Assembly (NCBI GenBank): GCA_910589395.1
Contig: CAJUTL010000025.1
Coordinates: forward strand, 1-38,261
Direction of reading: 5' to 3'
DNA length: 38,261 nt
Source of the DNA: an uncultured Oscillospiraceae bacterium
Lineage (GTDB): Bacteria; Bacillota_A; Clostridia; Oscillospirales; Acutalibacteraceae
Shown piece after piece: positions 1 through 8,139 of the stretch; the stretch's first letter is position 1; every line of letters starts with the position of its first letter. The translations under genes were made by a program, and so were the position numbers. The notes under the pieces are model-generated. The model saw nothing but the letters and a program-made list of their open reading frames with translations. It was not told the DNA's origin and searched no databases.

Positions 1-309
1 CTCGCCTGTCGGCTCGGTCGGTTCGCACCAGCGTCCCACCGGGACGCGCTCACCCGTTCGGCGGTCCCCCTCCCCTTGTAAACAAGGGGAGGCTAAGGGC
101 AGGTAAATCCCAATTTATCAAACAGTTCCCCACTGTCATTCTGAACCGCAGGCGAAGAATCTCGTCCTTGACCTTTCTAACAACTAACTACTCACAACTC
201 ACAACTAAAGAACAAGCTTCTTCACCAGGAAAGCAAGGTTCTCCTTGTTTTTTGTTCAATAATAACAGGAGAATAAAACACCTTTGATAATCAAACCAAA
301 ACTTACGAC
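1..309. repeat. Intergenic repeat mosaic downstream of the SLH operon
   Basis: No gene is supported here. Bases 1-48 match, in inverted orientation, the stretch at about 23112-23165 (shared words such as GTCGGCTCGGTC and ACCAGCGT). Bases 71-90 form a perfect hairpin (TCCCCTTG, TAAA, CAAGGGGA) whose relatives lie at about 38013-38035 and 38145-38165. The following AATCCCAATTTATC tract recurs at 15203, 16577 and 38187. Bases 134-172 and 207-269 are the two arms of the dispersed core hairpin repeat (GTCATTCTGA... and its diverged complement). Between them is a tract of AACAACTAAC / CACAACT words that also recurs in other gaps. A plus-strand hairpin CAAGG-TTCT-CCTTG followed by six T (about 234-252) could stop plus-strand transcription. 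Confidence 0.75.
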
Positions 310-1941
310 TTATCCCGCATACCGATACAGGAACGACACAATTTGGGCTCTGGTGCAGCTTGTTTCCGGACTGAACTTTCCGTTTCCGGTACCAGCGGTG
401 ATCCCTTTTTCTATGGCCCATTTGACCGCTTTTTCATAGTAAGAGCCTTTTACGACATCGGTAAAATTTTTCGCCGTGCCGCTGGGTTCGGGTTCCCCTG
501 CCGCCCTCCAGAGGAAGGTTACAGCCTGAGCTCTGGTACAGCTTGCTTCCGGGCTGAATTTTCCTTTTCCGGTGCCGTTGGTGATTCCTTCTTCCACAGC
601 CCACCTAACCGCTTTCTCATAATATTCGCCCGCTTTTACATCGGAAAAGATCGTAAGGCTGCTGTTGGGCTCAGGACTTCCGTCAGCTCGCCAAAGGAAG
701 CTGACGATCTGGGCGCGGGTACAGCGCTGCTCCGGGCTGAAGTGAGTTTTGTCTGTCCCAACAGTAATCCCGTTTTCCACCGCCCAAGCAACTGCATCAT
801 AATAATAGGCTTTTTCGGAAACATCGGAAAACCTGTTCGGCGTGTCCGGTTCGGAAGCGTTCTCGTCAATATAATAGATGATGTTATCAATAATTTCCTG
901 CTCTTTGCCTTCCATAAGCAGCCATTCTTCGCGGCATGCGGAATCATCATGGTTATGTTGAACATCTGTTGGCCCCCATAGAATCAGGTCGTATTGCTTT
1001 CCGTTGAGCTGAAATGTTTTAAGAAGTTGACGGCGAGGCATATTTTTCCAGGTATCATTTGACCATACGCCAATGCTGAAAAGCCGTCCACCATAAGAAG
1101 CATTCTTGTTTAATCGCGAATAAAAGCTGATGGAATCCGAATCTTTTTCAATTTCCAAGTGACCCTTCCAAGCTTCGGGCAGCAGAATTGTTGCGATATG
1201 TTTTCCGCCAAAGTAGAATTCCTGTTGTAAGCTGGGGGAGTCTGTATCAGAACCATTCGATGATGTATTGGAAACAATTTGACTCTCTGTCAGCACCACG
1301 GGAGTAAGATGGTGCCCGGTATGCGCAATTATTGCGGAGCCTTTTACTTCTATGCGGCAATTCAGCCCCTTTTGGATATCCGCTTTGGAGACGGCAGTTG
1401 AAAAGTTGACCTGTATTTCATTTAATTTTTTTGCCTCACCATAATATCCCTGTGTTGAATCAAAAATTTTCACGCGTATATCTTCGTCCAGCTTCAAGAT
1501 ATAGGCTGTCCCTTTATTTGCACTGTTGATTTCGTAATCGCGCTGGGTGAGAATCCCCTCAAAGGAGAGCGTTTCATTCCCCTTGACTTTTATGACCCGA
1601 TATTCCGGTTCGGAAAGCCCATAATAACAATTTCCGGTCGCAGCTTCTACAAAAAGGTAATCGATTGCAGACCAGTGATCTTCAACCCACCACTTAAGAA
1701 TATAATTGTAATATTTCTTTCCGTGAAAAATTATCGAATTTCCGCCGGTAACGCCTTCTCCGCTTGGCCTGCTCCAATAGGCTTTCGCGATCTCTTCACA
1801 CTCCGCTTCTGTCAGCTCCCGGGCGGCTGAAAGCCGAGTTTCCGTATTGATTTTCCCTGCTTCTAAGCCCAAAGCGGACACCGGCCAGCAGCCTGCCACC
1901 AGGCAAACCGCCAACAAAAATGATACAATTTTTCGTTTCAT
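310..1941 (-). CDS. SLH-domain exported protein (third gene of SLH operon)
   Basis: 543 aa from the chosen ATG at 1941. This start places a classical signal peptide (MKRK followed by a hydrophobic run ending VSA) at the N terminus, with GGAAAGG upstream; an in-frame start at 1965 would add eight residues. The middle region (about 30-360) is of uncertain family. A segment near residues 200-220 containing HTGHHLTPVVL resembles DUF4431-type sequences, but this is tentative. Residues about 370-543 are three SLH repeats, each with FSDV, a WAVE(N/E)GIT core and a CTRAQ motif. Such repeats usually bind pyruvylated secondary cell wall polymer, so the protein should sit on the cell surface. It is the last gene of a three-gene minus-strand run. 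Its SLH region is almost the same as that of the first gene (5124-7070), unlike its unrelated N-terminal part. Confidence 0.85.
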   Translation of the reverse strand: MKRKIVSFLLAVCLVAGCWPVSALGLEAGKINTETRLSAARELTEAECEEIAKAYWSRPSGEGVTGGNSIIFHGKKYYNYILKWWVEDHWSAIDYLFVEAATGNCYYGLSEPEYRVIKVKGNETLSFEGILTQRDYEINSANKGTAYILKLDEDIRVKIFDSTQGYYGEAKKLNEIQVNFSTAVSKADIQKGLNCRIEVKGSAIIAHTGHHLTPVVLTESQIVSNTSSNGSDTDSPSLQQEFYFGGKHIATILLPEAWKGHLEIEKDSDSISFYSRLNKNASYGGRLFSIGVWSNDTWKNMPRRQLLKTFQLNGKQYDLILWGPTDVQHNHDDSACREEWLLMEGKEQEIIDNIIYYIDENASEPDTPNRFSDVSEKAYYYDAVAWAVENGITVGTDKTHFSPEQRCTRAQIVSFLWRADGSPEPNSSLTIFSDVKAGEYYEKAVRWAVEEGITNGTGKGKFSPEASCTRAQAVTFLWRAAGEPEPSGTAKNFTDVVKGSYYEKAVKWAIEKGITAGTGNGKFSPETSCTRAQIVSFLYRYAG

Positions 1942-1964
1942 AACAATTTTCATCCTTTCCCACA

Positions 1965-1988
1965 AAGCCAGCCCGCGCGAGCTGGCTT
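1965..1988. terminator. Hairpin in the gap before the third SLH gene
   Basis: An 8-bp stem (AAGCCAGC paired with GCTGGCTT) with an 8-nt GC-rich loop lies in the 80-bp gap between the second and third SLH genes, just upstream of the ribosome binding site of the third. On the minus strand it is followed by only TTTG, so it is at best a leaky attenuator. On the plus strand it is followed by a T-rich tract. It could lower expression of the third gene relative to the first two. Confidence 0.4.
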
Positions 1989-2021
1989 ACTCTTTTTCTT
2001 TATTCTGTCTTTAGCCCCACC

Positions 2022-5000
2022 TTACCCCAGAAAGCGGTAGAGGAAGGACACGATCTGGCCGCGGCTGCAATCGTTGTGAGGGCTGAAGGTGGTAGCACTG
2101 GTGCCTGCGGTGATGCCGTTTTCCACAGCCCAGGCCACGGAATTGGCGTAGTACATGGTGGGGGGAACGTCCCGGAAGGGACTGACGGAGGAAACCTCCG
2201 GCATGCCCTCCATGCGATGCATAAAGCAGACGATCTGGGCCCTGGTGCATTTGTCGTTGGGGGCGAACCGATTTTCGCCCACGCCGCCGGTAATGCCGCG
2301 CTCCGCCGCCCAGATCACGGCGTCGTAATAATACTCGGTTTCGGAAATATCGGTAAAGCTCACCTCGGCGTTCAGGGGCTTGGGGGAGCCCGCCGCGCGC
2401 CACAGAAAGGTAACGGCCTGGGCCCTGGTGCAGACCTGGTTGGGGCGGAAATGGCTTTTATCCGTTCCGGCGGTAATTCCCTTTTCCACAGCCCAATCCA
2501 CGGCGGCGGAAAAATAAGCGCCGTTGGGAACATCGACAAATTCATTTTCCTCCGTGGGGTCCAGAAGCTCATCTCCCACGCCCAGTACCCTGACGTAGCA
2601 GGTAGCCTCCAGGCGCCCGCAGGCCGCGGTGATCTTGACAAAGCCGGGGCTGATTCCCGTAACCTGCCCGTTTTCCACCACAGCGATCTCCCGGTCGCTG
2701 CTGCTCCAGGAAACGCTTCTGTTAGCGGCGCTTTCCGGAAGGATCCCCACGGAAAGGGTTTTTGTTTCTTCGGGGGCAAGCTCTAAAAAGCTTTCTGAAA
2801 TCCGAAGCTCTTCCACCTCTATTTCGGAAACCGTCACCGCACAGGTTTTGGAGAACGACCCTGCTTTGGCAGTGATAACCGCTTTTCCGGGCTTCAGGGC
2901 TGTGAGCCATCCGTCTACCACCTGTACAATTTCCGGCGCGCTGGAGCTCCAGGTGACCGTGCTGTTCCAGGCGTCCGAAGGGTATACGGAGGCCGACAGC
3001 AGCTGAGTTTCCCCGGGAGAAAGCTCCAACTCGGAGGCGCTGAGGGTCAGGCCCTCCACCTCGCGCGGAACCACCAGAATCGAGCAATAGTCTTCTTTCC
3101 CTCCTGCTCTGGCCCACACACGGACGAGCCCCTCTCCTTTCGCGGTAACAAGGCCGGTAGAGGAAACTGAAGCAACAGAGGAGTCGTCGCTGCGCCAGGA
3201 AACGGAACGATCTGCAGCGTTGGAGGGGTAGACAGAAGCGTTCAACTGAATAGTATCTCCGATTCGGAGCTCGGCAGAAGCCCGATCCACTGTGACACGA
3301 CTAACCTCAACGCCCTTTACTGTCACCTGGCAGGAGGCGCTTTTTCCGTCTACCGTGGCGGTGATCACAGCGGTGCCGGGATTTCTGGCGGTCACAGCGC
3401 CTCCGCTCACCGAGACCACGGAGGAATTACTGCTGGACCAGGTAACCGACCTGTTCGTGGCGTTAGAGGGCGCTATCGAGGCGCTGAGCAGCTCGCTTTG
3501 CCCCACCGTCAGGTTAAGGCTGCTCTTGTTCAGTGACACGCTGGAAACCCGCAGGGGGTTTACTGTGATGCTAAAGGACTTGGAAAGTATAGCTTTCTCA
3601 TTTTCATCTAGAAGGGAAATGGTAATATTGGCCGTTCCAGCGTATTGTCCGGTAAGATTCAAATCAGCGATACCCTTGCTTGTCGTATTGCTCCAAGAAC
3701 CGGATACAGCACCTGTAGAAATCGCCCGTCGTATCGTTTTGATGTTGCTTCCCGCTGTATAATTGATCCTCAGCGTTTTTGTTTCCCCTACATTGAGAGA
3801 AGACACTGTATTCGTAAAAGAAAGACTGCAAGGGATATCGCTTACCGTGAATTTTTGGTCAATGCTTGCCTTTCCCGCCCCGTTGTGGGCGTCCATGCGG
3901 ATACTATAAGTACCAGCTTTCGTGGGCTTGTAGGAGACGGAGCCGGTAAACTTCAGCTTTTGAAAAACATTGTTCCCCGCGCCGAAAGCGCCGCCGTCCC
4001 AAATGCTGACGCTGTACTGCTGCGCGCCGGTGGCGGTGGGGGCGATGGTCACGGTTTCGCCCAGGGTATAGCTGCTTTTGTTATTTGTTTTCAGGTTTGT
4101 GGGCAATACGGTAAGCAGATCACTGGTCCAAATCTGATTTTTCTTGCCGTTATAGGTCTGCACACAGACATTGGAGCCGTTGGCACTGCCGGAAGCGGTC
4201 AGCAGCAGGTTCTGATTATAAGCGGAGCGCAGCAGGAACCCGCCCATGGATTCCACATATTCCGGGATCCAGGTCTGCGTGCCGTGCTTAGTGGTGGTCC
4301 AGGTGCACACGTTTGCCCCCGCTCCGGGCGCGTCGCCGTAAATATTGAGCGCCCTTGACGTGGCACAGCGGGGAACCAGCAGATACCCCGCGCCGTTTTT
4401 CACAAATTTAAAGTCCTCCCCGCTGCCGCCGGTCCAGGAGTTGACAGTGGCATTGGCGTTGTTCGCACTACTGTTCCCGCTGATGTTTAAATAAGACTTC
4501 GTCCAGGAATTCCGAACGGTAGCGTACTGATCCGTTTTGACATTGACAATATAATCCGGAGAGGAAGTACCAAAATGAACAACCACCATGTGAGAGTATC
4601 TTCTCCCACATTCATAACAATTCCCGACATAGGCGGGCGTGTTATTTTGGGCTCCATTATGCTGGTAAACATTGACATATGTTCCTGAAACATCACTGAC
4701 TAAAGCCGTGTGCTGGTAAGGTCCACCCACTGAATCCGTTGGACACCCTTGGCAAAGCCAGAAAAGAACATCGCCCTTTGAGACCTTTCCTTTATTATCG
4801 GCAGTCTTAATGTAGTTACCCGATGGAGTCAAATACTGAATACTGGCAATTCTTGCCCCCCTCACTACCTCGTTGTTAAGCTGGTTATAAAGATTGGTGC
4901 ACTCTGTATTATATGAAGTCAACCCTCCAGCCCTTATACAATCGCTGACAAATTCGGCGCATAATCCCTTTCCAGTGTTCCAATTCGCTCTGGCATAATC

Positions 5001-5105
5001 CAACGCCCTTGACACATTATACGTTGTGGCTGCATTCGCCGAAACCGGCATTACGCCAATTACAAAAAGAACCGCGAGTAAAATTGACAAAAACCTCTTT
5101 TTCAT
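2022..5105 (-). CDS. Large SLH-anchored protein with amidase-like, ricin-like and BIG2 domains
   Basis: 1027 aa from ATG 5105, which starts the signal peptide MKKRFLSILLAVL...; an in-frame GTG four codons earlier lies against the ribosome binding site AAAAGGAG. Domain order by reading: signal peptide 1-25; a cysteine amidase/CHAP-like domain (about 28-180, closest in look to the Amidase_6 group) with LCAEFVSDC (likely catalytic Cys49) and QHTALVSD (likely His132); a ricin-type beta-trefoil-like region (about 185-332) with QTW/QIW motifs; two Ig-like segments (about 335-516); four BIG2-like repeats (about 520-842) with the recurring VTWSSS motif; and three SLH repeats (about 855-1027). It is probably a surface-anchored peptidoglycan or peptide hydrolase with carbohydrate-binding modules. 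It starts 18 bp after the upstream SLH gene, so co-transcription is likely. The 5' part is visibly more AT-rich than the BIG2/SLH part, suggesting domain shuffling. Confidence 0.85.
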   Translation of the reverse strand: MKKRFLSILLAVLFVIGVMPVSANAATTYNVSRALDYARANWNTGKGLCAEFVSDCIRAGGLTSYNTECTNLYNQLNNEVVRGARIASIQYLTPSGNYIKTADNKGKVSKGDVLFWLCQGCPTDSVGGPYQHTALVSDVSGTYVNVYQHNGAQNNTPAYVGNCYECGRRYSHMVVVHFGTSSPDYIVNVKTDQYATVRNSWTKSYLNISGNSSANNANATVNSWTGGSGEDFKFVKNGAGYLLVPRCATSRALNIYGDAPGAGANVCTWTTTKHGTQTWIPEYVESMGGFLLRSAYNQNLLLTASGSANGSNVCVQTYNGKKNQIWTSDLLTVLPTNLKTNNKSSYTLGETVTIAPTATGAQQYSVSIWDGGAFGAGNNVFQKLKFTGSVSYKPTKAGTYSIRMDAHNGAGKASIDQKFTVSDIPCSLSFTNTVSSLNVGETKTLRINYTAGSNIKTIRRAISTGAVSGSWSNTTSKGIADLNLTGQYAGTANITISLLDENEKAILSKSFSITVNPLRVSSVSLNKSSLNLTVGQSELLSASIAPSNATNRSVTWSSSNSSVVSVSGGAVTARNPGTAVITATVDGKSASCQVTVKGVEVSRVTVDRASAELRIGDTIQLNASVYPSNAADRSVSWRSDDSSVASVSSTGLVTAKGEGLVRVWARAGGKEDYCSILVVPREVEGLTLSASELELSPGETQLLSASVYPSDAWNSTVTWSSSAPEIVQVVDGWLTALKPGKAVITAKAGSFSKTCAVTVSEIEVEELRISESFLELAPEETKTLSVGILPESAANRSVSWSSSDREIAVVENGQVTGISPGFVKITAACGRLEATCYVRVLGVGDELLDPTEENEFVDVPNGAYFSAAVDWAVEKGITAGTDKSHFRPNQVCTRAQAVTFLWRAAGSPKPLNAEVSFTDISETEYYYDAVIWAAERGITGGVGENRFAPNDKCTRAQIVCFMHRMEGMPEVSSVSPFRDVPPTMYYANSVAWAVENGITAGTSATTFSPHNDCSRGQIVSFLYRFLG

Positions 5106-5123
5106 ACTTCCGTACACTCCTTT

Positions 5124-7070
5124 TTATTGATAAGCCCGATACAAAAATGATACGATCTGGGCTCTGGTGCAGCCGGATTCCGGGTTGAATTTCCCGTTTC
5201 CGGTCCCGGCGGTGATCCCCTGCTCCACCGCCCACTTTACGGCTTTTTCATAATAGGAGCCTTTTTTCACATCGGAGAAACTTTTTACCGTCTTGCTGGG
5301 CTCCGGCTCACCCGCTGCTCTCCACAAGAAGGTCACGGCTTGAGCTCTGGTACAGCTTGCTTCCGGACTGAATTTTCCTTTCCCCGTGCCGTTGGTGACC
5401 CCTTGCTCTACCGCCCATTTGACCGCTTTCTCATAATATTCGCCCGATTTTACATCGGAAAAGATCGTAAGGTTGCTGTTGGGCTCAGGGCTTCCGGAAT
5501 CCCGCCAGAGAAAGGTAACGATCTGCGCCCGGGTACAACGCTGCTCCGGGCTGAAATGGGTTTTGTCCGTTCCAACAGTAATCCCATTTTCCACCGCCCA
5601 GGCAACGGCATCATAATAGTAGGCGCTGGCGGGAACGTCAGAAAATCTCAGAGAACTACTTGCCTTGCACTGCTCAAGAAGCTCCTCAAAGGAATATCCT
5701 CGTGGTACGGGATCTGTAATCCCCTCCATAAAGGGAGCTGAAACATATTCCTTTTCTTCAAAGCCTTGCATATAAGATAGATACTCTTGATAGGAAACCT
5801 TTTTGCCATCAATCGAGGCTGAGCTTTCCTGCACGTCCACCTCTGTTTTGCCGGACTGATAGTTTTCCACCATTTCGTATTTCACAATAGCCGGAGTATC
5901 ATACACAGATGTCGTGGACTTAGAACCACCGTAAACCTCGTAGATTCTATGACTTCCATTTTCGCGTCTGCATACACCTTCTGAAACAGAATTTCGTGAA
6001 AATACAGAAATGTAGTTTTTACCATTCTTCTTTAAAACACGAATAGCAGTTCTCGGCGCTGCAACGTTGTACTGAAGTGTCTCTTCTCCAATCAGGGGAA
6101 CAATTTTTCCATCAACGGTAGAGGTAAAAACCATGCCTGTTAGGCAATCAATGCTGTCTTTTCCTGTTACTTCTCGCAAGATCAGCAATTCTTCTCTTGA
6201 GTCCCCATCAATATCATAGAACAACCCCCTATTCCAGGTTTTTCTATGTTCATCTCCATACTTCTGCTCATCAATAAGCTTTTGTAACACCGGTTCATAG
6301 CAAACCTTTGTATTCGTATATTCTTTCAGGTTGAGAAGATATTCATAACCACCCGCACCGGCCAAGGATAGGACTCTCCCCGCAATACATAATTCACCCT
6401 TTTGGTTTAAGTAAGGCTTTACTGACGCAAGGTTTTTGGAGGAAAGAGTTTCTTGCAGTTTCCGATCAAACTCTTCCTTAAAGCTCGGATTATTGGCAAC
6501 ACCGCTGTTATGCTTTTGGAAGCATGCGGCCAGCGCTTGCTTCACGGCGCTTTCATACTGTTCCTTTTCCCACCCGCATATTTTTATAAAAGAATCTACG
6601 GATAACTCTTCTCCTGATGAAAGAGAAATATTGTAAGTGTTGTAAAAGCATTGGCCTCCCCACATAATTTGCATTGTTGTTACAATGGATAACACATTAT
6701 CGTTCCCGGTATACTCATCGTAATCAACTTTTTGCAGGATAACAGAATATCCTTTCTCCATATCGGAGAGTGCTCCCTGAATTCCACTTTCCCCATCATA
6801 TAAATCATGGTAAATTTTTTGATTGACCTTTTCTACATTTTCTTCTATATTAGGGAAATTCTGATTGAAGCCGACATAACTTGGATTAAATTCAGGAATG
6901 GTATAGGAATACTCATATGTATCGTATTGAAAGGTCTCATGATATGCTGGTCGAACCGCTTCATATGCCATATATGCGCCGTCCGCTCTCGCCGAAAGCG
7001 GAAAACAGCCTGCCAACAGGCAAACTGCCAGCAGCAAGGAAAGAAACTTTTTTCCATTCCGCACATTCAT
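5124..7070 (-). CDS. SLH-domain exported protein (first gene of SLH operon)
   Basis: 648 aa from ATG 7070, chosen because GGGGAGG lies 8 nt upstream and it leads into a signal peptide (KKFLSLLLAVCLLAGC...SARA). The longer in-frame start at 7124 has no signal-like N terminus. The region from about residue 45 to 250 (YSYTIPEFNPS..., repeated NISLSSGEELSV-type strands) recalls the DUF3298/DUF4163 fold found in RsiV and PdaC-like exported proteins, but key motifs are weak. A middle part with DIDGDSREELLIL reads like a calcium-binding or FG-GAP-type loop. Residues about 475-648 are three SLH repeats with CTRAQ motifs, nearly the same as those of the gene at 310-1941. It is the promoter-proximal gene; the promoter with its overlapping operators lies at 7145-7196. 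Confidence 0.85.
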   Translation of the reverse strand: MNVRNGKKFLSLLLAVCLLAGCFPLSARADGAYMAYEAVRPAYHETFQYDTYEYSYTIPEFNPSYVGFNQNFPNIEENVEKVNQKIYHDLYDGESGIQGALSDMEKGYSVILQKVDYDEYTGNDNVLSIVTTMQIMWGGQCFYNTYNISLSSGEELSVDSFIKICGWEKEQYESAVKQALAACFQKHNSGVANNPSFKEEFDRKLQETLSSKNLASVKPYLNQKGELCIAGRVLSLAGAGGYEYLLNLKEYTNTKVCYEPVLQKLIDEQKYGDEHRKTWNRGLFYDIDGDSREELLILREVTGKDSIDCLTGMVFTSTVDGKIVPLIGEETLQYNVAAPRTAIRVLKKNGKNYISVFSRNSVSEGVCRRENGSHRIYEVYGGSKSTTSVYDTPAIVKYEMVENYQSGKTEVDVQESSASIDGKKVSYQEYLSYMQGFEEKEYVSAPFMEGITDPVPRGYSFEELLEQCKASSSLRFSDVPASAYYYDAVAWAVENGITVGTDKTHFSPEQRCTRAQIVTFLWRDSGSPEPNSNLTIFSDVKSGEYYEKAVKWAVEQGVTNGTGKGKFSPEASCTRAQAVTFLWRAAGEPEPSKTVKSFSDVKKGSYYEKAVKWAVEQGITAGTGNGKFNPESGCTRAQIVSFLYRAYQ

Positions 7071-7144
7071 TTTTATAGCCTCCCCACATTGTTTTGAGGC
7101 GGTTTTCGTCATTGAAAAAACCACCCACTTCGCTAATCTTTTTA

Positions 7145-7157
7145 TGACAAAATGTCA
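7145..7157. promoter_or_regulatory. Operator site 1: perfect 13-bp palindrome downstream of the SLH operon -10
   Basis: TGACAAAATGTCA is an odd-length perfect dyad lying 11 to 23 bp downstream of the -10 of the SLH operon promoter, so a bound dimer would cover the early transcribed region. Dyads of this size are typical of Cro/CI-like XRE repressors. The XRE gene starts about 150 bp away. Confidence 0.7.
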
Positions 7158-7168
7158 ATTTAAGGTTC

Positions 7169-7196
7169 ATTATACAACATTTTGTCATATAGTCAA
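7169..7196 (-). promoter_or_regulatory. Sigma-A promoter of the SLH operon
   Basis: Read on the minus strand: TTGACT (-35, 7196-7191), 16-bp spacer, TATAAT (-10, 7174-7169). The -10 is perfect and the -35 has one mismatch to consensus. It lies about 100 bp upstream of the ATG at 7070. Confidence 0.8.
7176..7188. promoter_or_regulatory. Operator site 2 inside the SLH promoter spacer
   Basis: AACATTTTGTCAT matches the 13-bp dyad of site 1 (read as TGACATTTTGTCA) at about 11 positions. It occupies the spacer between -35 and -10, where a bound repressor would exclude RNA polymerase. The centre-to-centre distance to site 1 is 31 bp, about three helical turns. Confidence 0.65.
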
Positions 7197-7226
7197 GCTT
7201 CTTTCTTGAATTTCCTTGGATAATAT

Positions 7227-7239
7227 CGACATTTTGTTT
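7227..7239. promoter_or_regulatory. Operator site 3, degenerate
   Basis: CGACATTTTGTTT shares the GACATTTTGT core of the dyad but loses one outer half. Its centre is 51 bp from site 2, about five helical turns. It lies upstream of both the SLH promoter and the XRE gene and could serve autoregulation or looping. Confidence 0.5.
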
Positions 7240-7303
7240 AATTTCATGTATTTTTTTGGCCTGCACGGTATACTATTTTTCATCATACGCGGGGAGTGAG
7301 AGC

Positions 7304-7633
7304 ATGCAGGAGCGGCTGCGGGAATTGCGCCTTCAAATGGGAAGAACACAGCAGGAAATGGCCGACCTGCTGAATATCACCAGCTCGGCCTACAGCTTGT
7401 ATGAAACAGGGAAGCGCCAGCTGAATTATGAAAGTCTTTTGCTTTTGGCGGATTACTTTGATGTAAGCCTGGATTATCTTTTCGGGCGCTCTTCCGTGCG
7501 GAAGCTGCCGGTGGATTTTACCCTGACCGATCAGCGGCTTTTAAAGCAATATCACAGCCTTGACAGCCGGGGGAAAAAGGCCCTTCAGGCCCTGCTGGAA
7601 TTTGAAGCAAAGCAGGAAAACAATTCGACATAA
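7304..7633 (+). CDS. XRE-family (Cro/CI-like) transcriptional regulator
   Basis: 109 aa from the ATG at 7304 (GGGGAG 7 nt upstream). An in-frame start 48 nt earlier lacks a ribosome binding site. Residues about 3-60 are a lambda-repressor-like helix-turn-helix (RLRELRLQMGRTQQEMADLL, SAYSLYETGKRQL, then LADYFDVSLDYLFGR), typical of short Clostridia regulators. The C-terminal tail (about 65-109) is helical and may dimerise. It is divergent from the SLH operon and shares its control region, which carries three TGACATTTTGTCA-like dyads, two of them over the SLH promoter. The simplest reading is a local repressor of the SLH genes; this is inferred from position and site geometry. No ligand domain is visible. 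Confidence 0.9.
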   Translation: MQERLRELRLQMGRTQQEMADLLNITSSAYSLYETGKRQLNYESLLLLADYFDVSLDYLFGRSSVRKLPVDFTLTDQRLLKQYHSLDSRGKKALQALLEFEAKQENNST

Positions 7634-7650
7634 AGTGTGGAAGTGCGATC

Positions 7651-7712
7651 AGCCATAAAAAGCGGAACCACAGAAGAGAAAAGTCTCTTCTGTGGTTCCG
7701 TTTTTTATGGCT
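7651..7712. terminator. Strong bidirectional terminator after the XRE gene
   Basis: A perfect 16-bp stem (CGGAACCACAGAAGAG with its complement, 7663-7678 / 7685-7700) has a 6-nt loop and is followed by six T. It is extended outward by AGCCATAAAAA / TTTTTATGGCT, giving a stem of about 28 bp. It ends the XRE transcript and would also stop minus-strand transcription. Confidence 0.92.
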
Positions 7713-8139
7713 GTAACGAATCAGATGTTCGCTGTGAGAGGTTAGTTGTTAGTGGAAGGTCAAATTCCCTTTGCTATTGCTGAGCAAAAGTGAAACAGGC
7801 TTCTCTTTTCCGGCAAAAAATCCCGTCCTTTTCATATAAAAGGCTAAAGGACGAGATCCTTCGCTTCGCTCAGGATGACAGAAAAGGGAACTTCGAAGGA
7901 CGGGAAAGGAACCTCAGGGGACAGTAAGAGAGTCCAGGGTGGCAGAAGCGAACTCCGGATAACAACTGAGGAGCCCGTTCCCTTTCTACAACTAACTTCC
8001 CAACTACCCGCTTATATGGCAAATTCCAATCCGCAGCCCCTTACGCCCTTGCCCTTAAATAATTGCCCATTGCTCATTCCTAATTGCTAATTCCTCATTT
8101 TCCAAGCCGCCGCCCTTTCTAACAACTAACTGCTGACCA
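7713..8139. repeat. Composite intergenic repeat (core copy 2)
   Basis: No credible gene lies here; a 71-codon open frame at 7875-8090 is made of repeat sequence. The right arm of the core hairpin is intact at 7846-7880 (GACGAGATCCTTCGC, then CTCAGGATGACA). The left arm at about 7775-7830 is degraded but still matches the decorated arm of the copy at 10383-10516 when inverted. Flanking tracts of TTAGTTGTTAG (7742-7752), AACAACTAAC (8121-8150) and ATTGCTCATTCCTAATTGCT (about 8064-8098) recur in other gaps. Confidence 0.75.

Noticed and set aside
7875..8090. 71-codon open frame downstream of the XRE gene
   Set aside because: Built from intergenic repeat sequence, without a ribosome binding site or protein-like composition.
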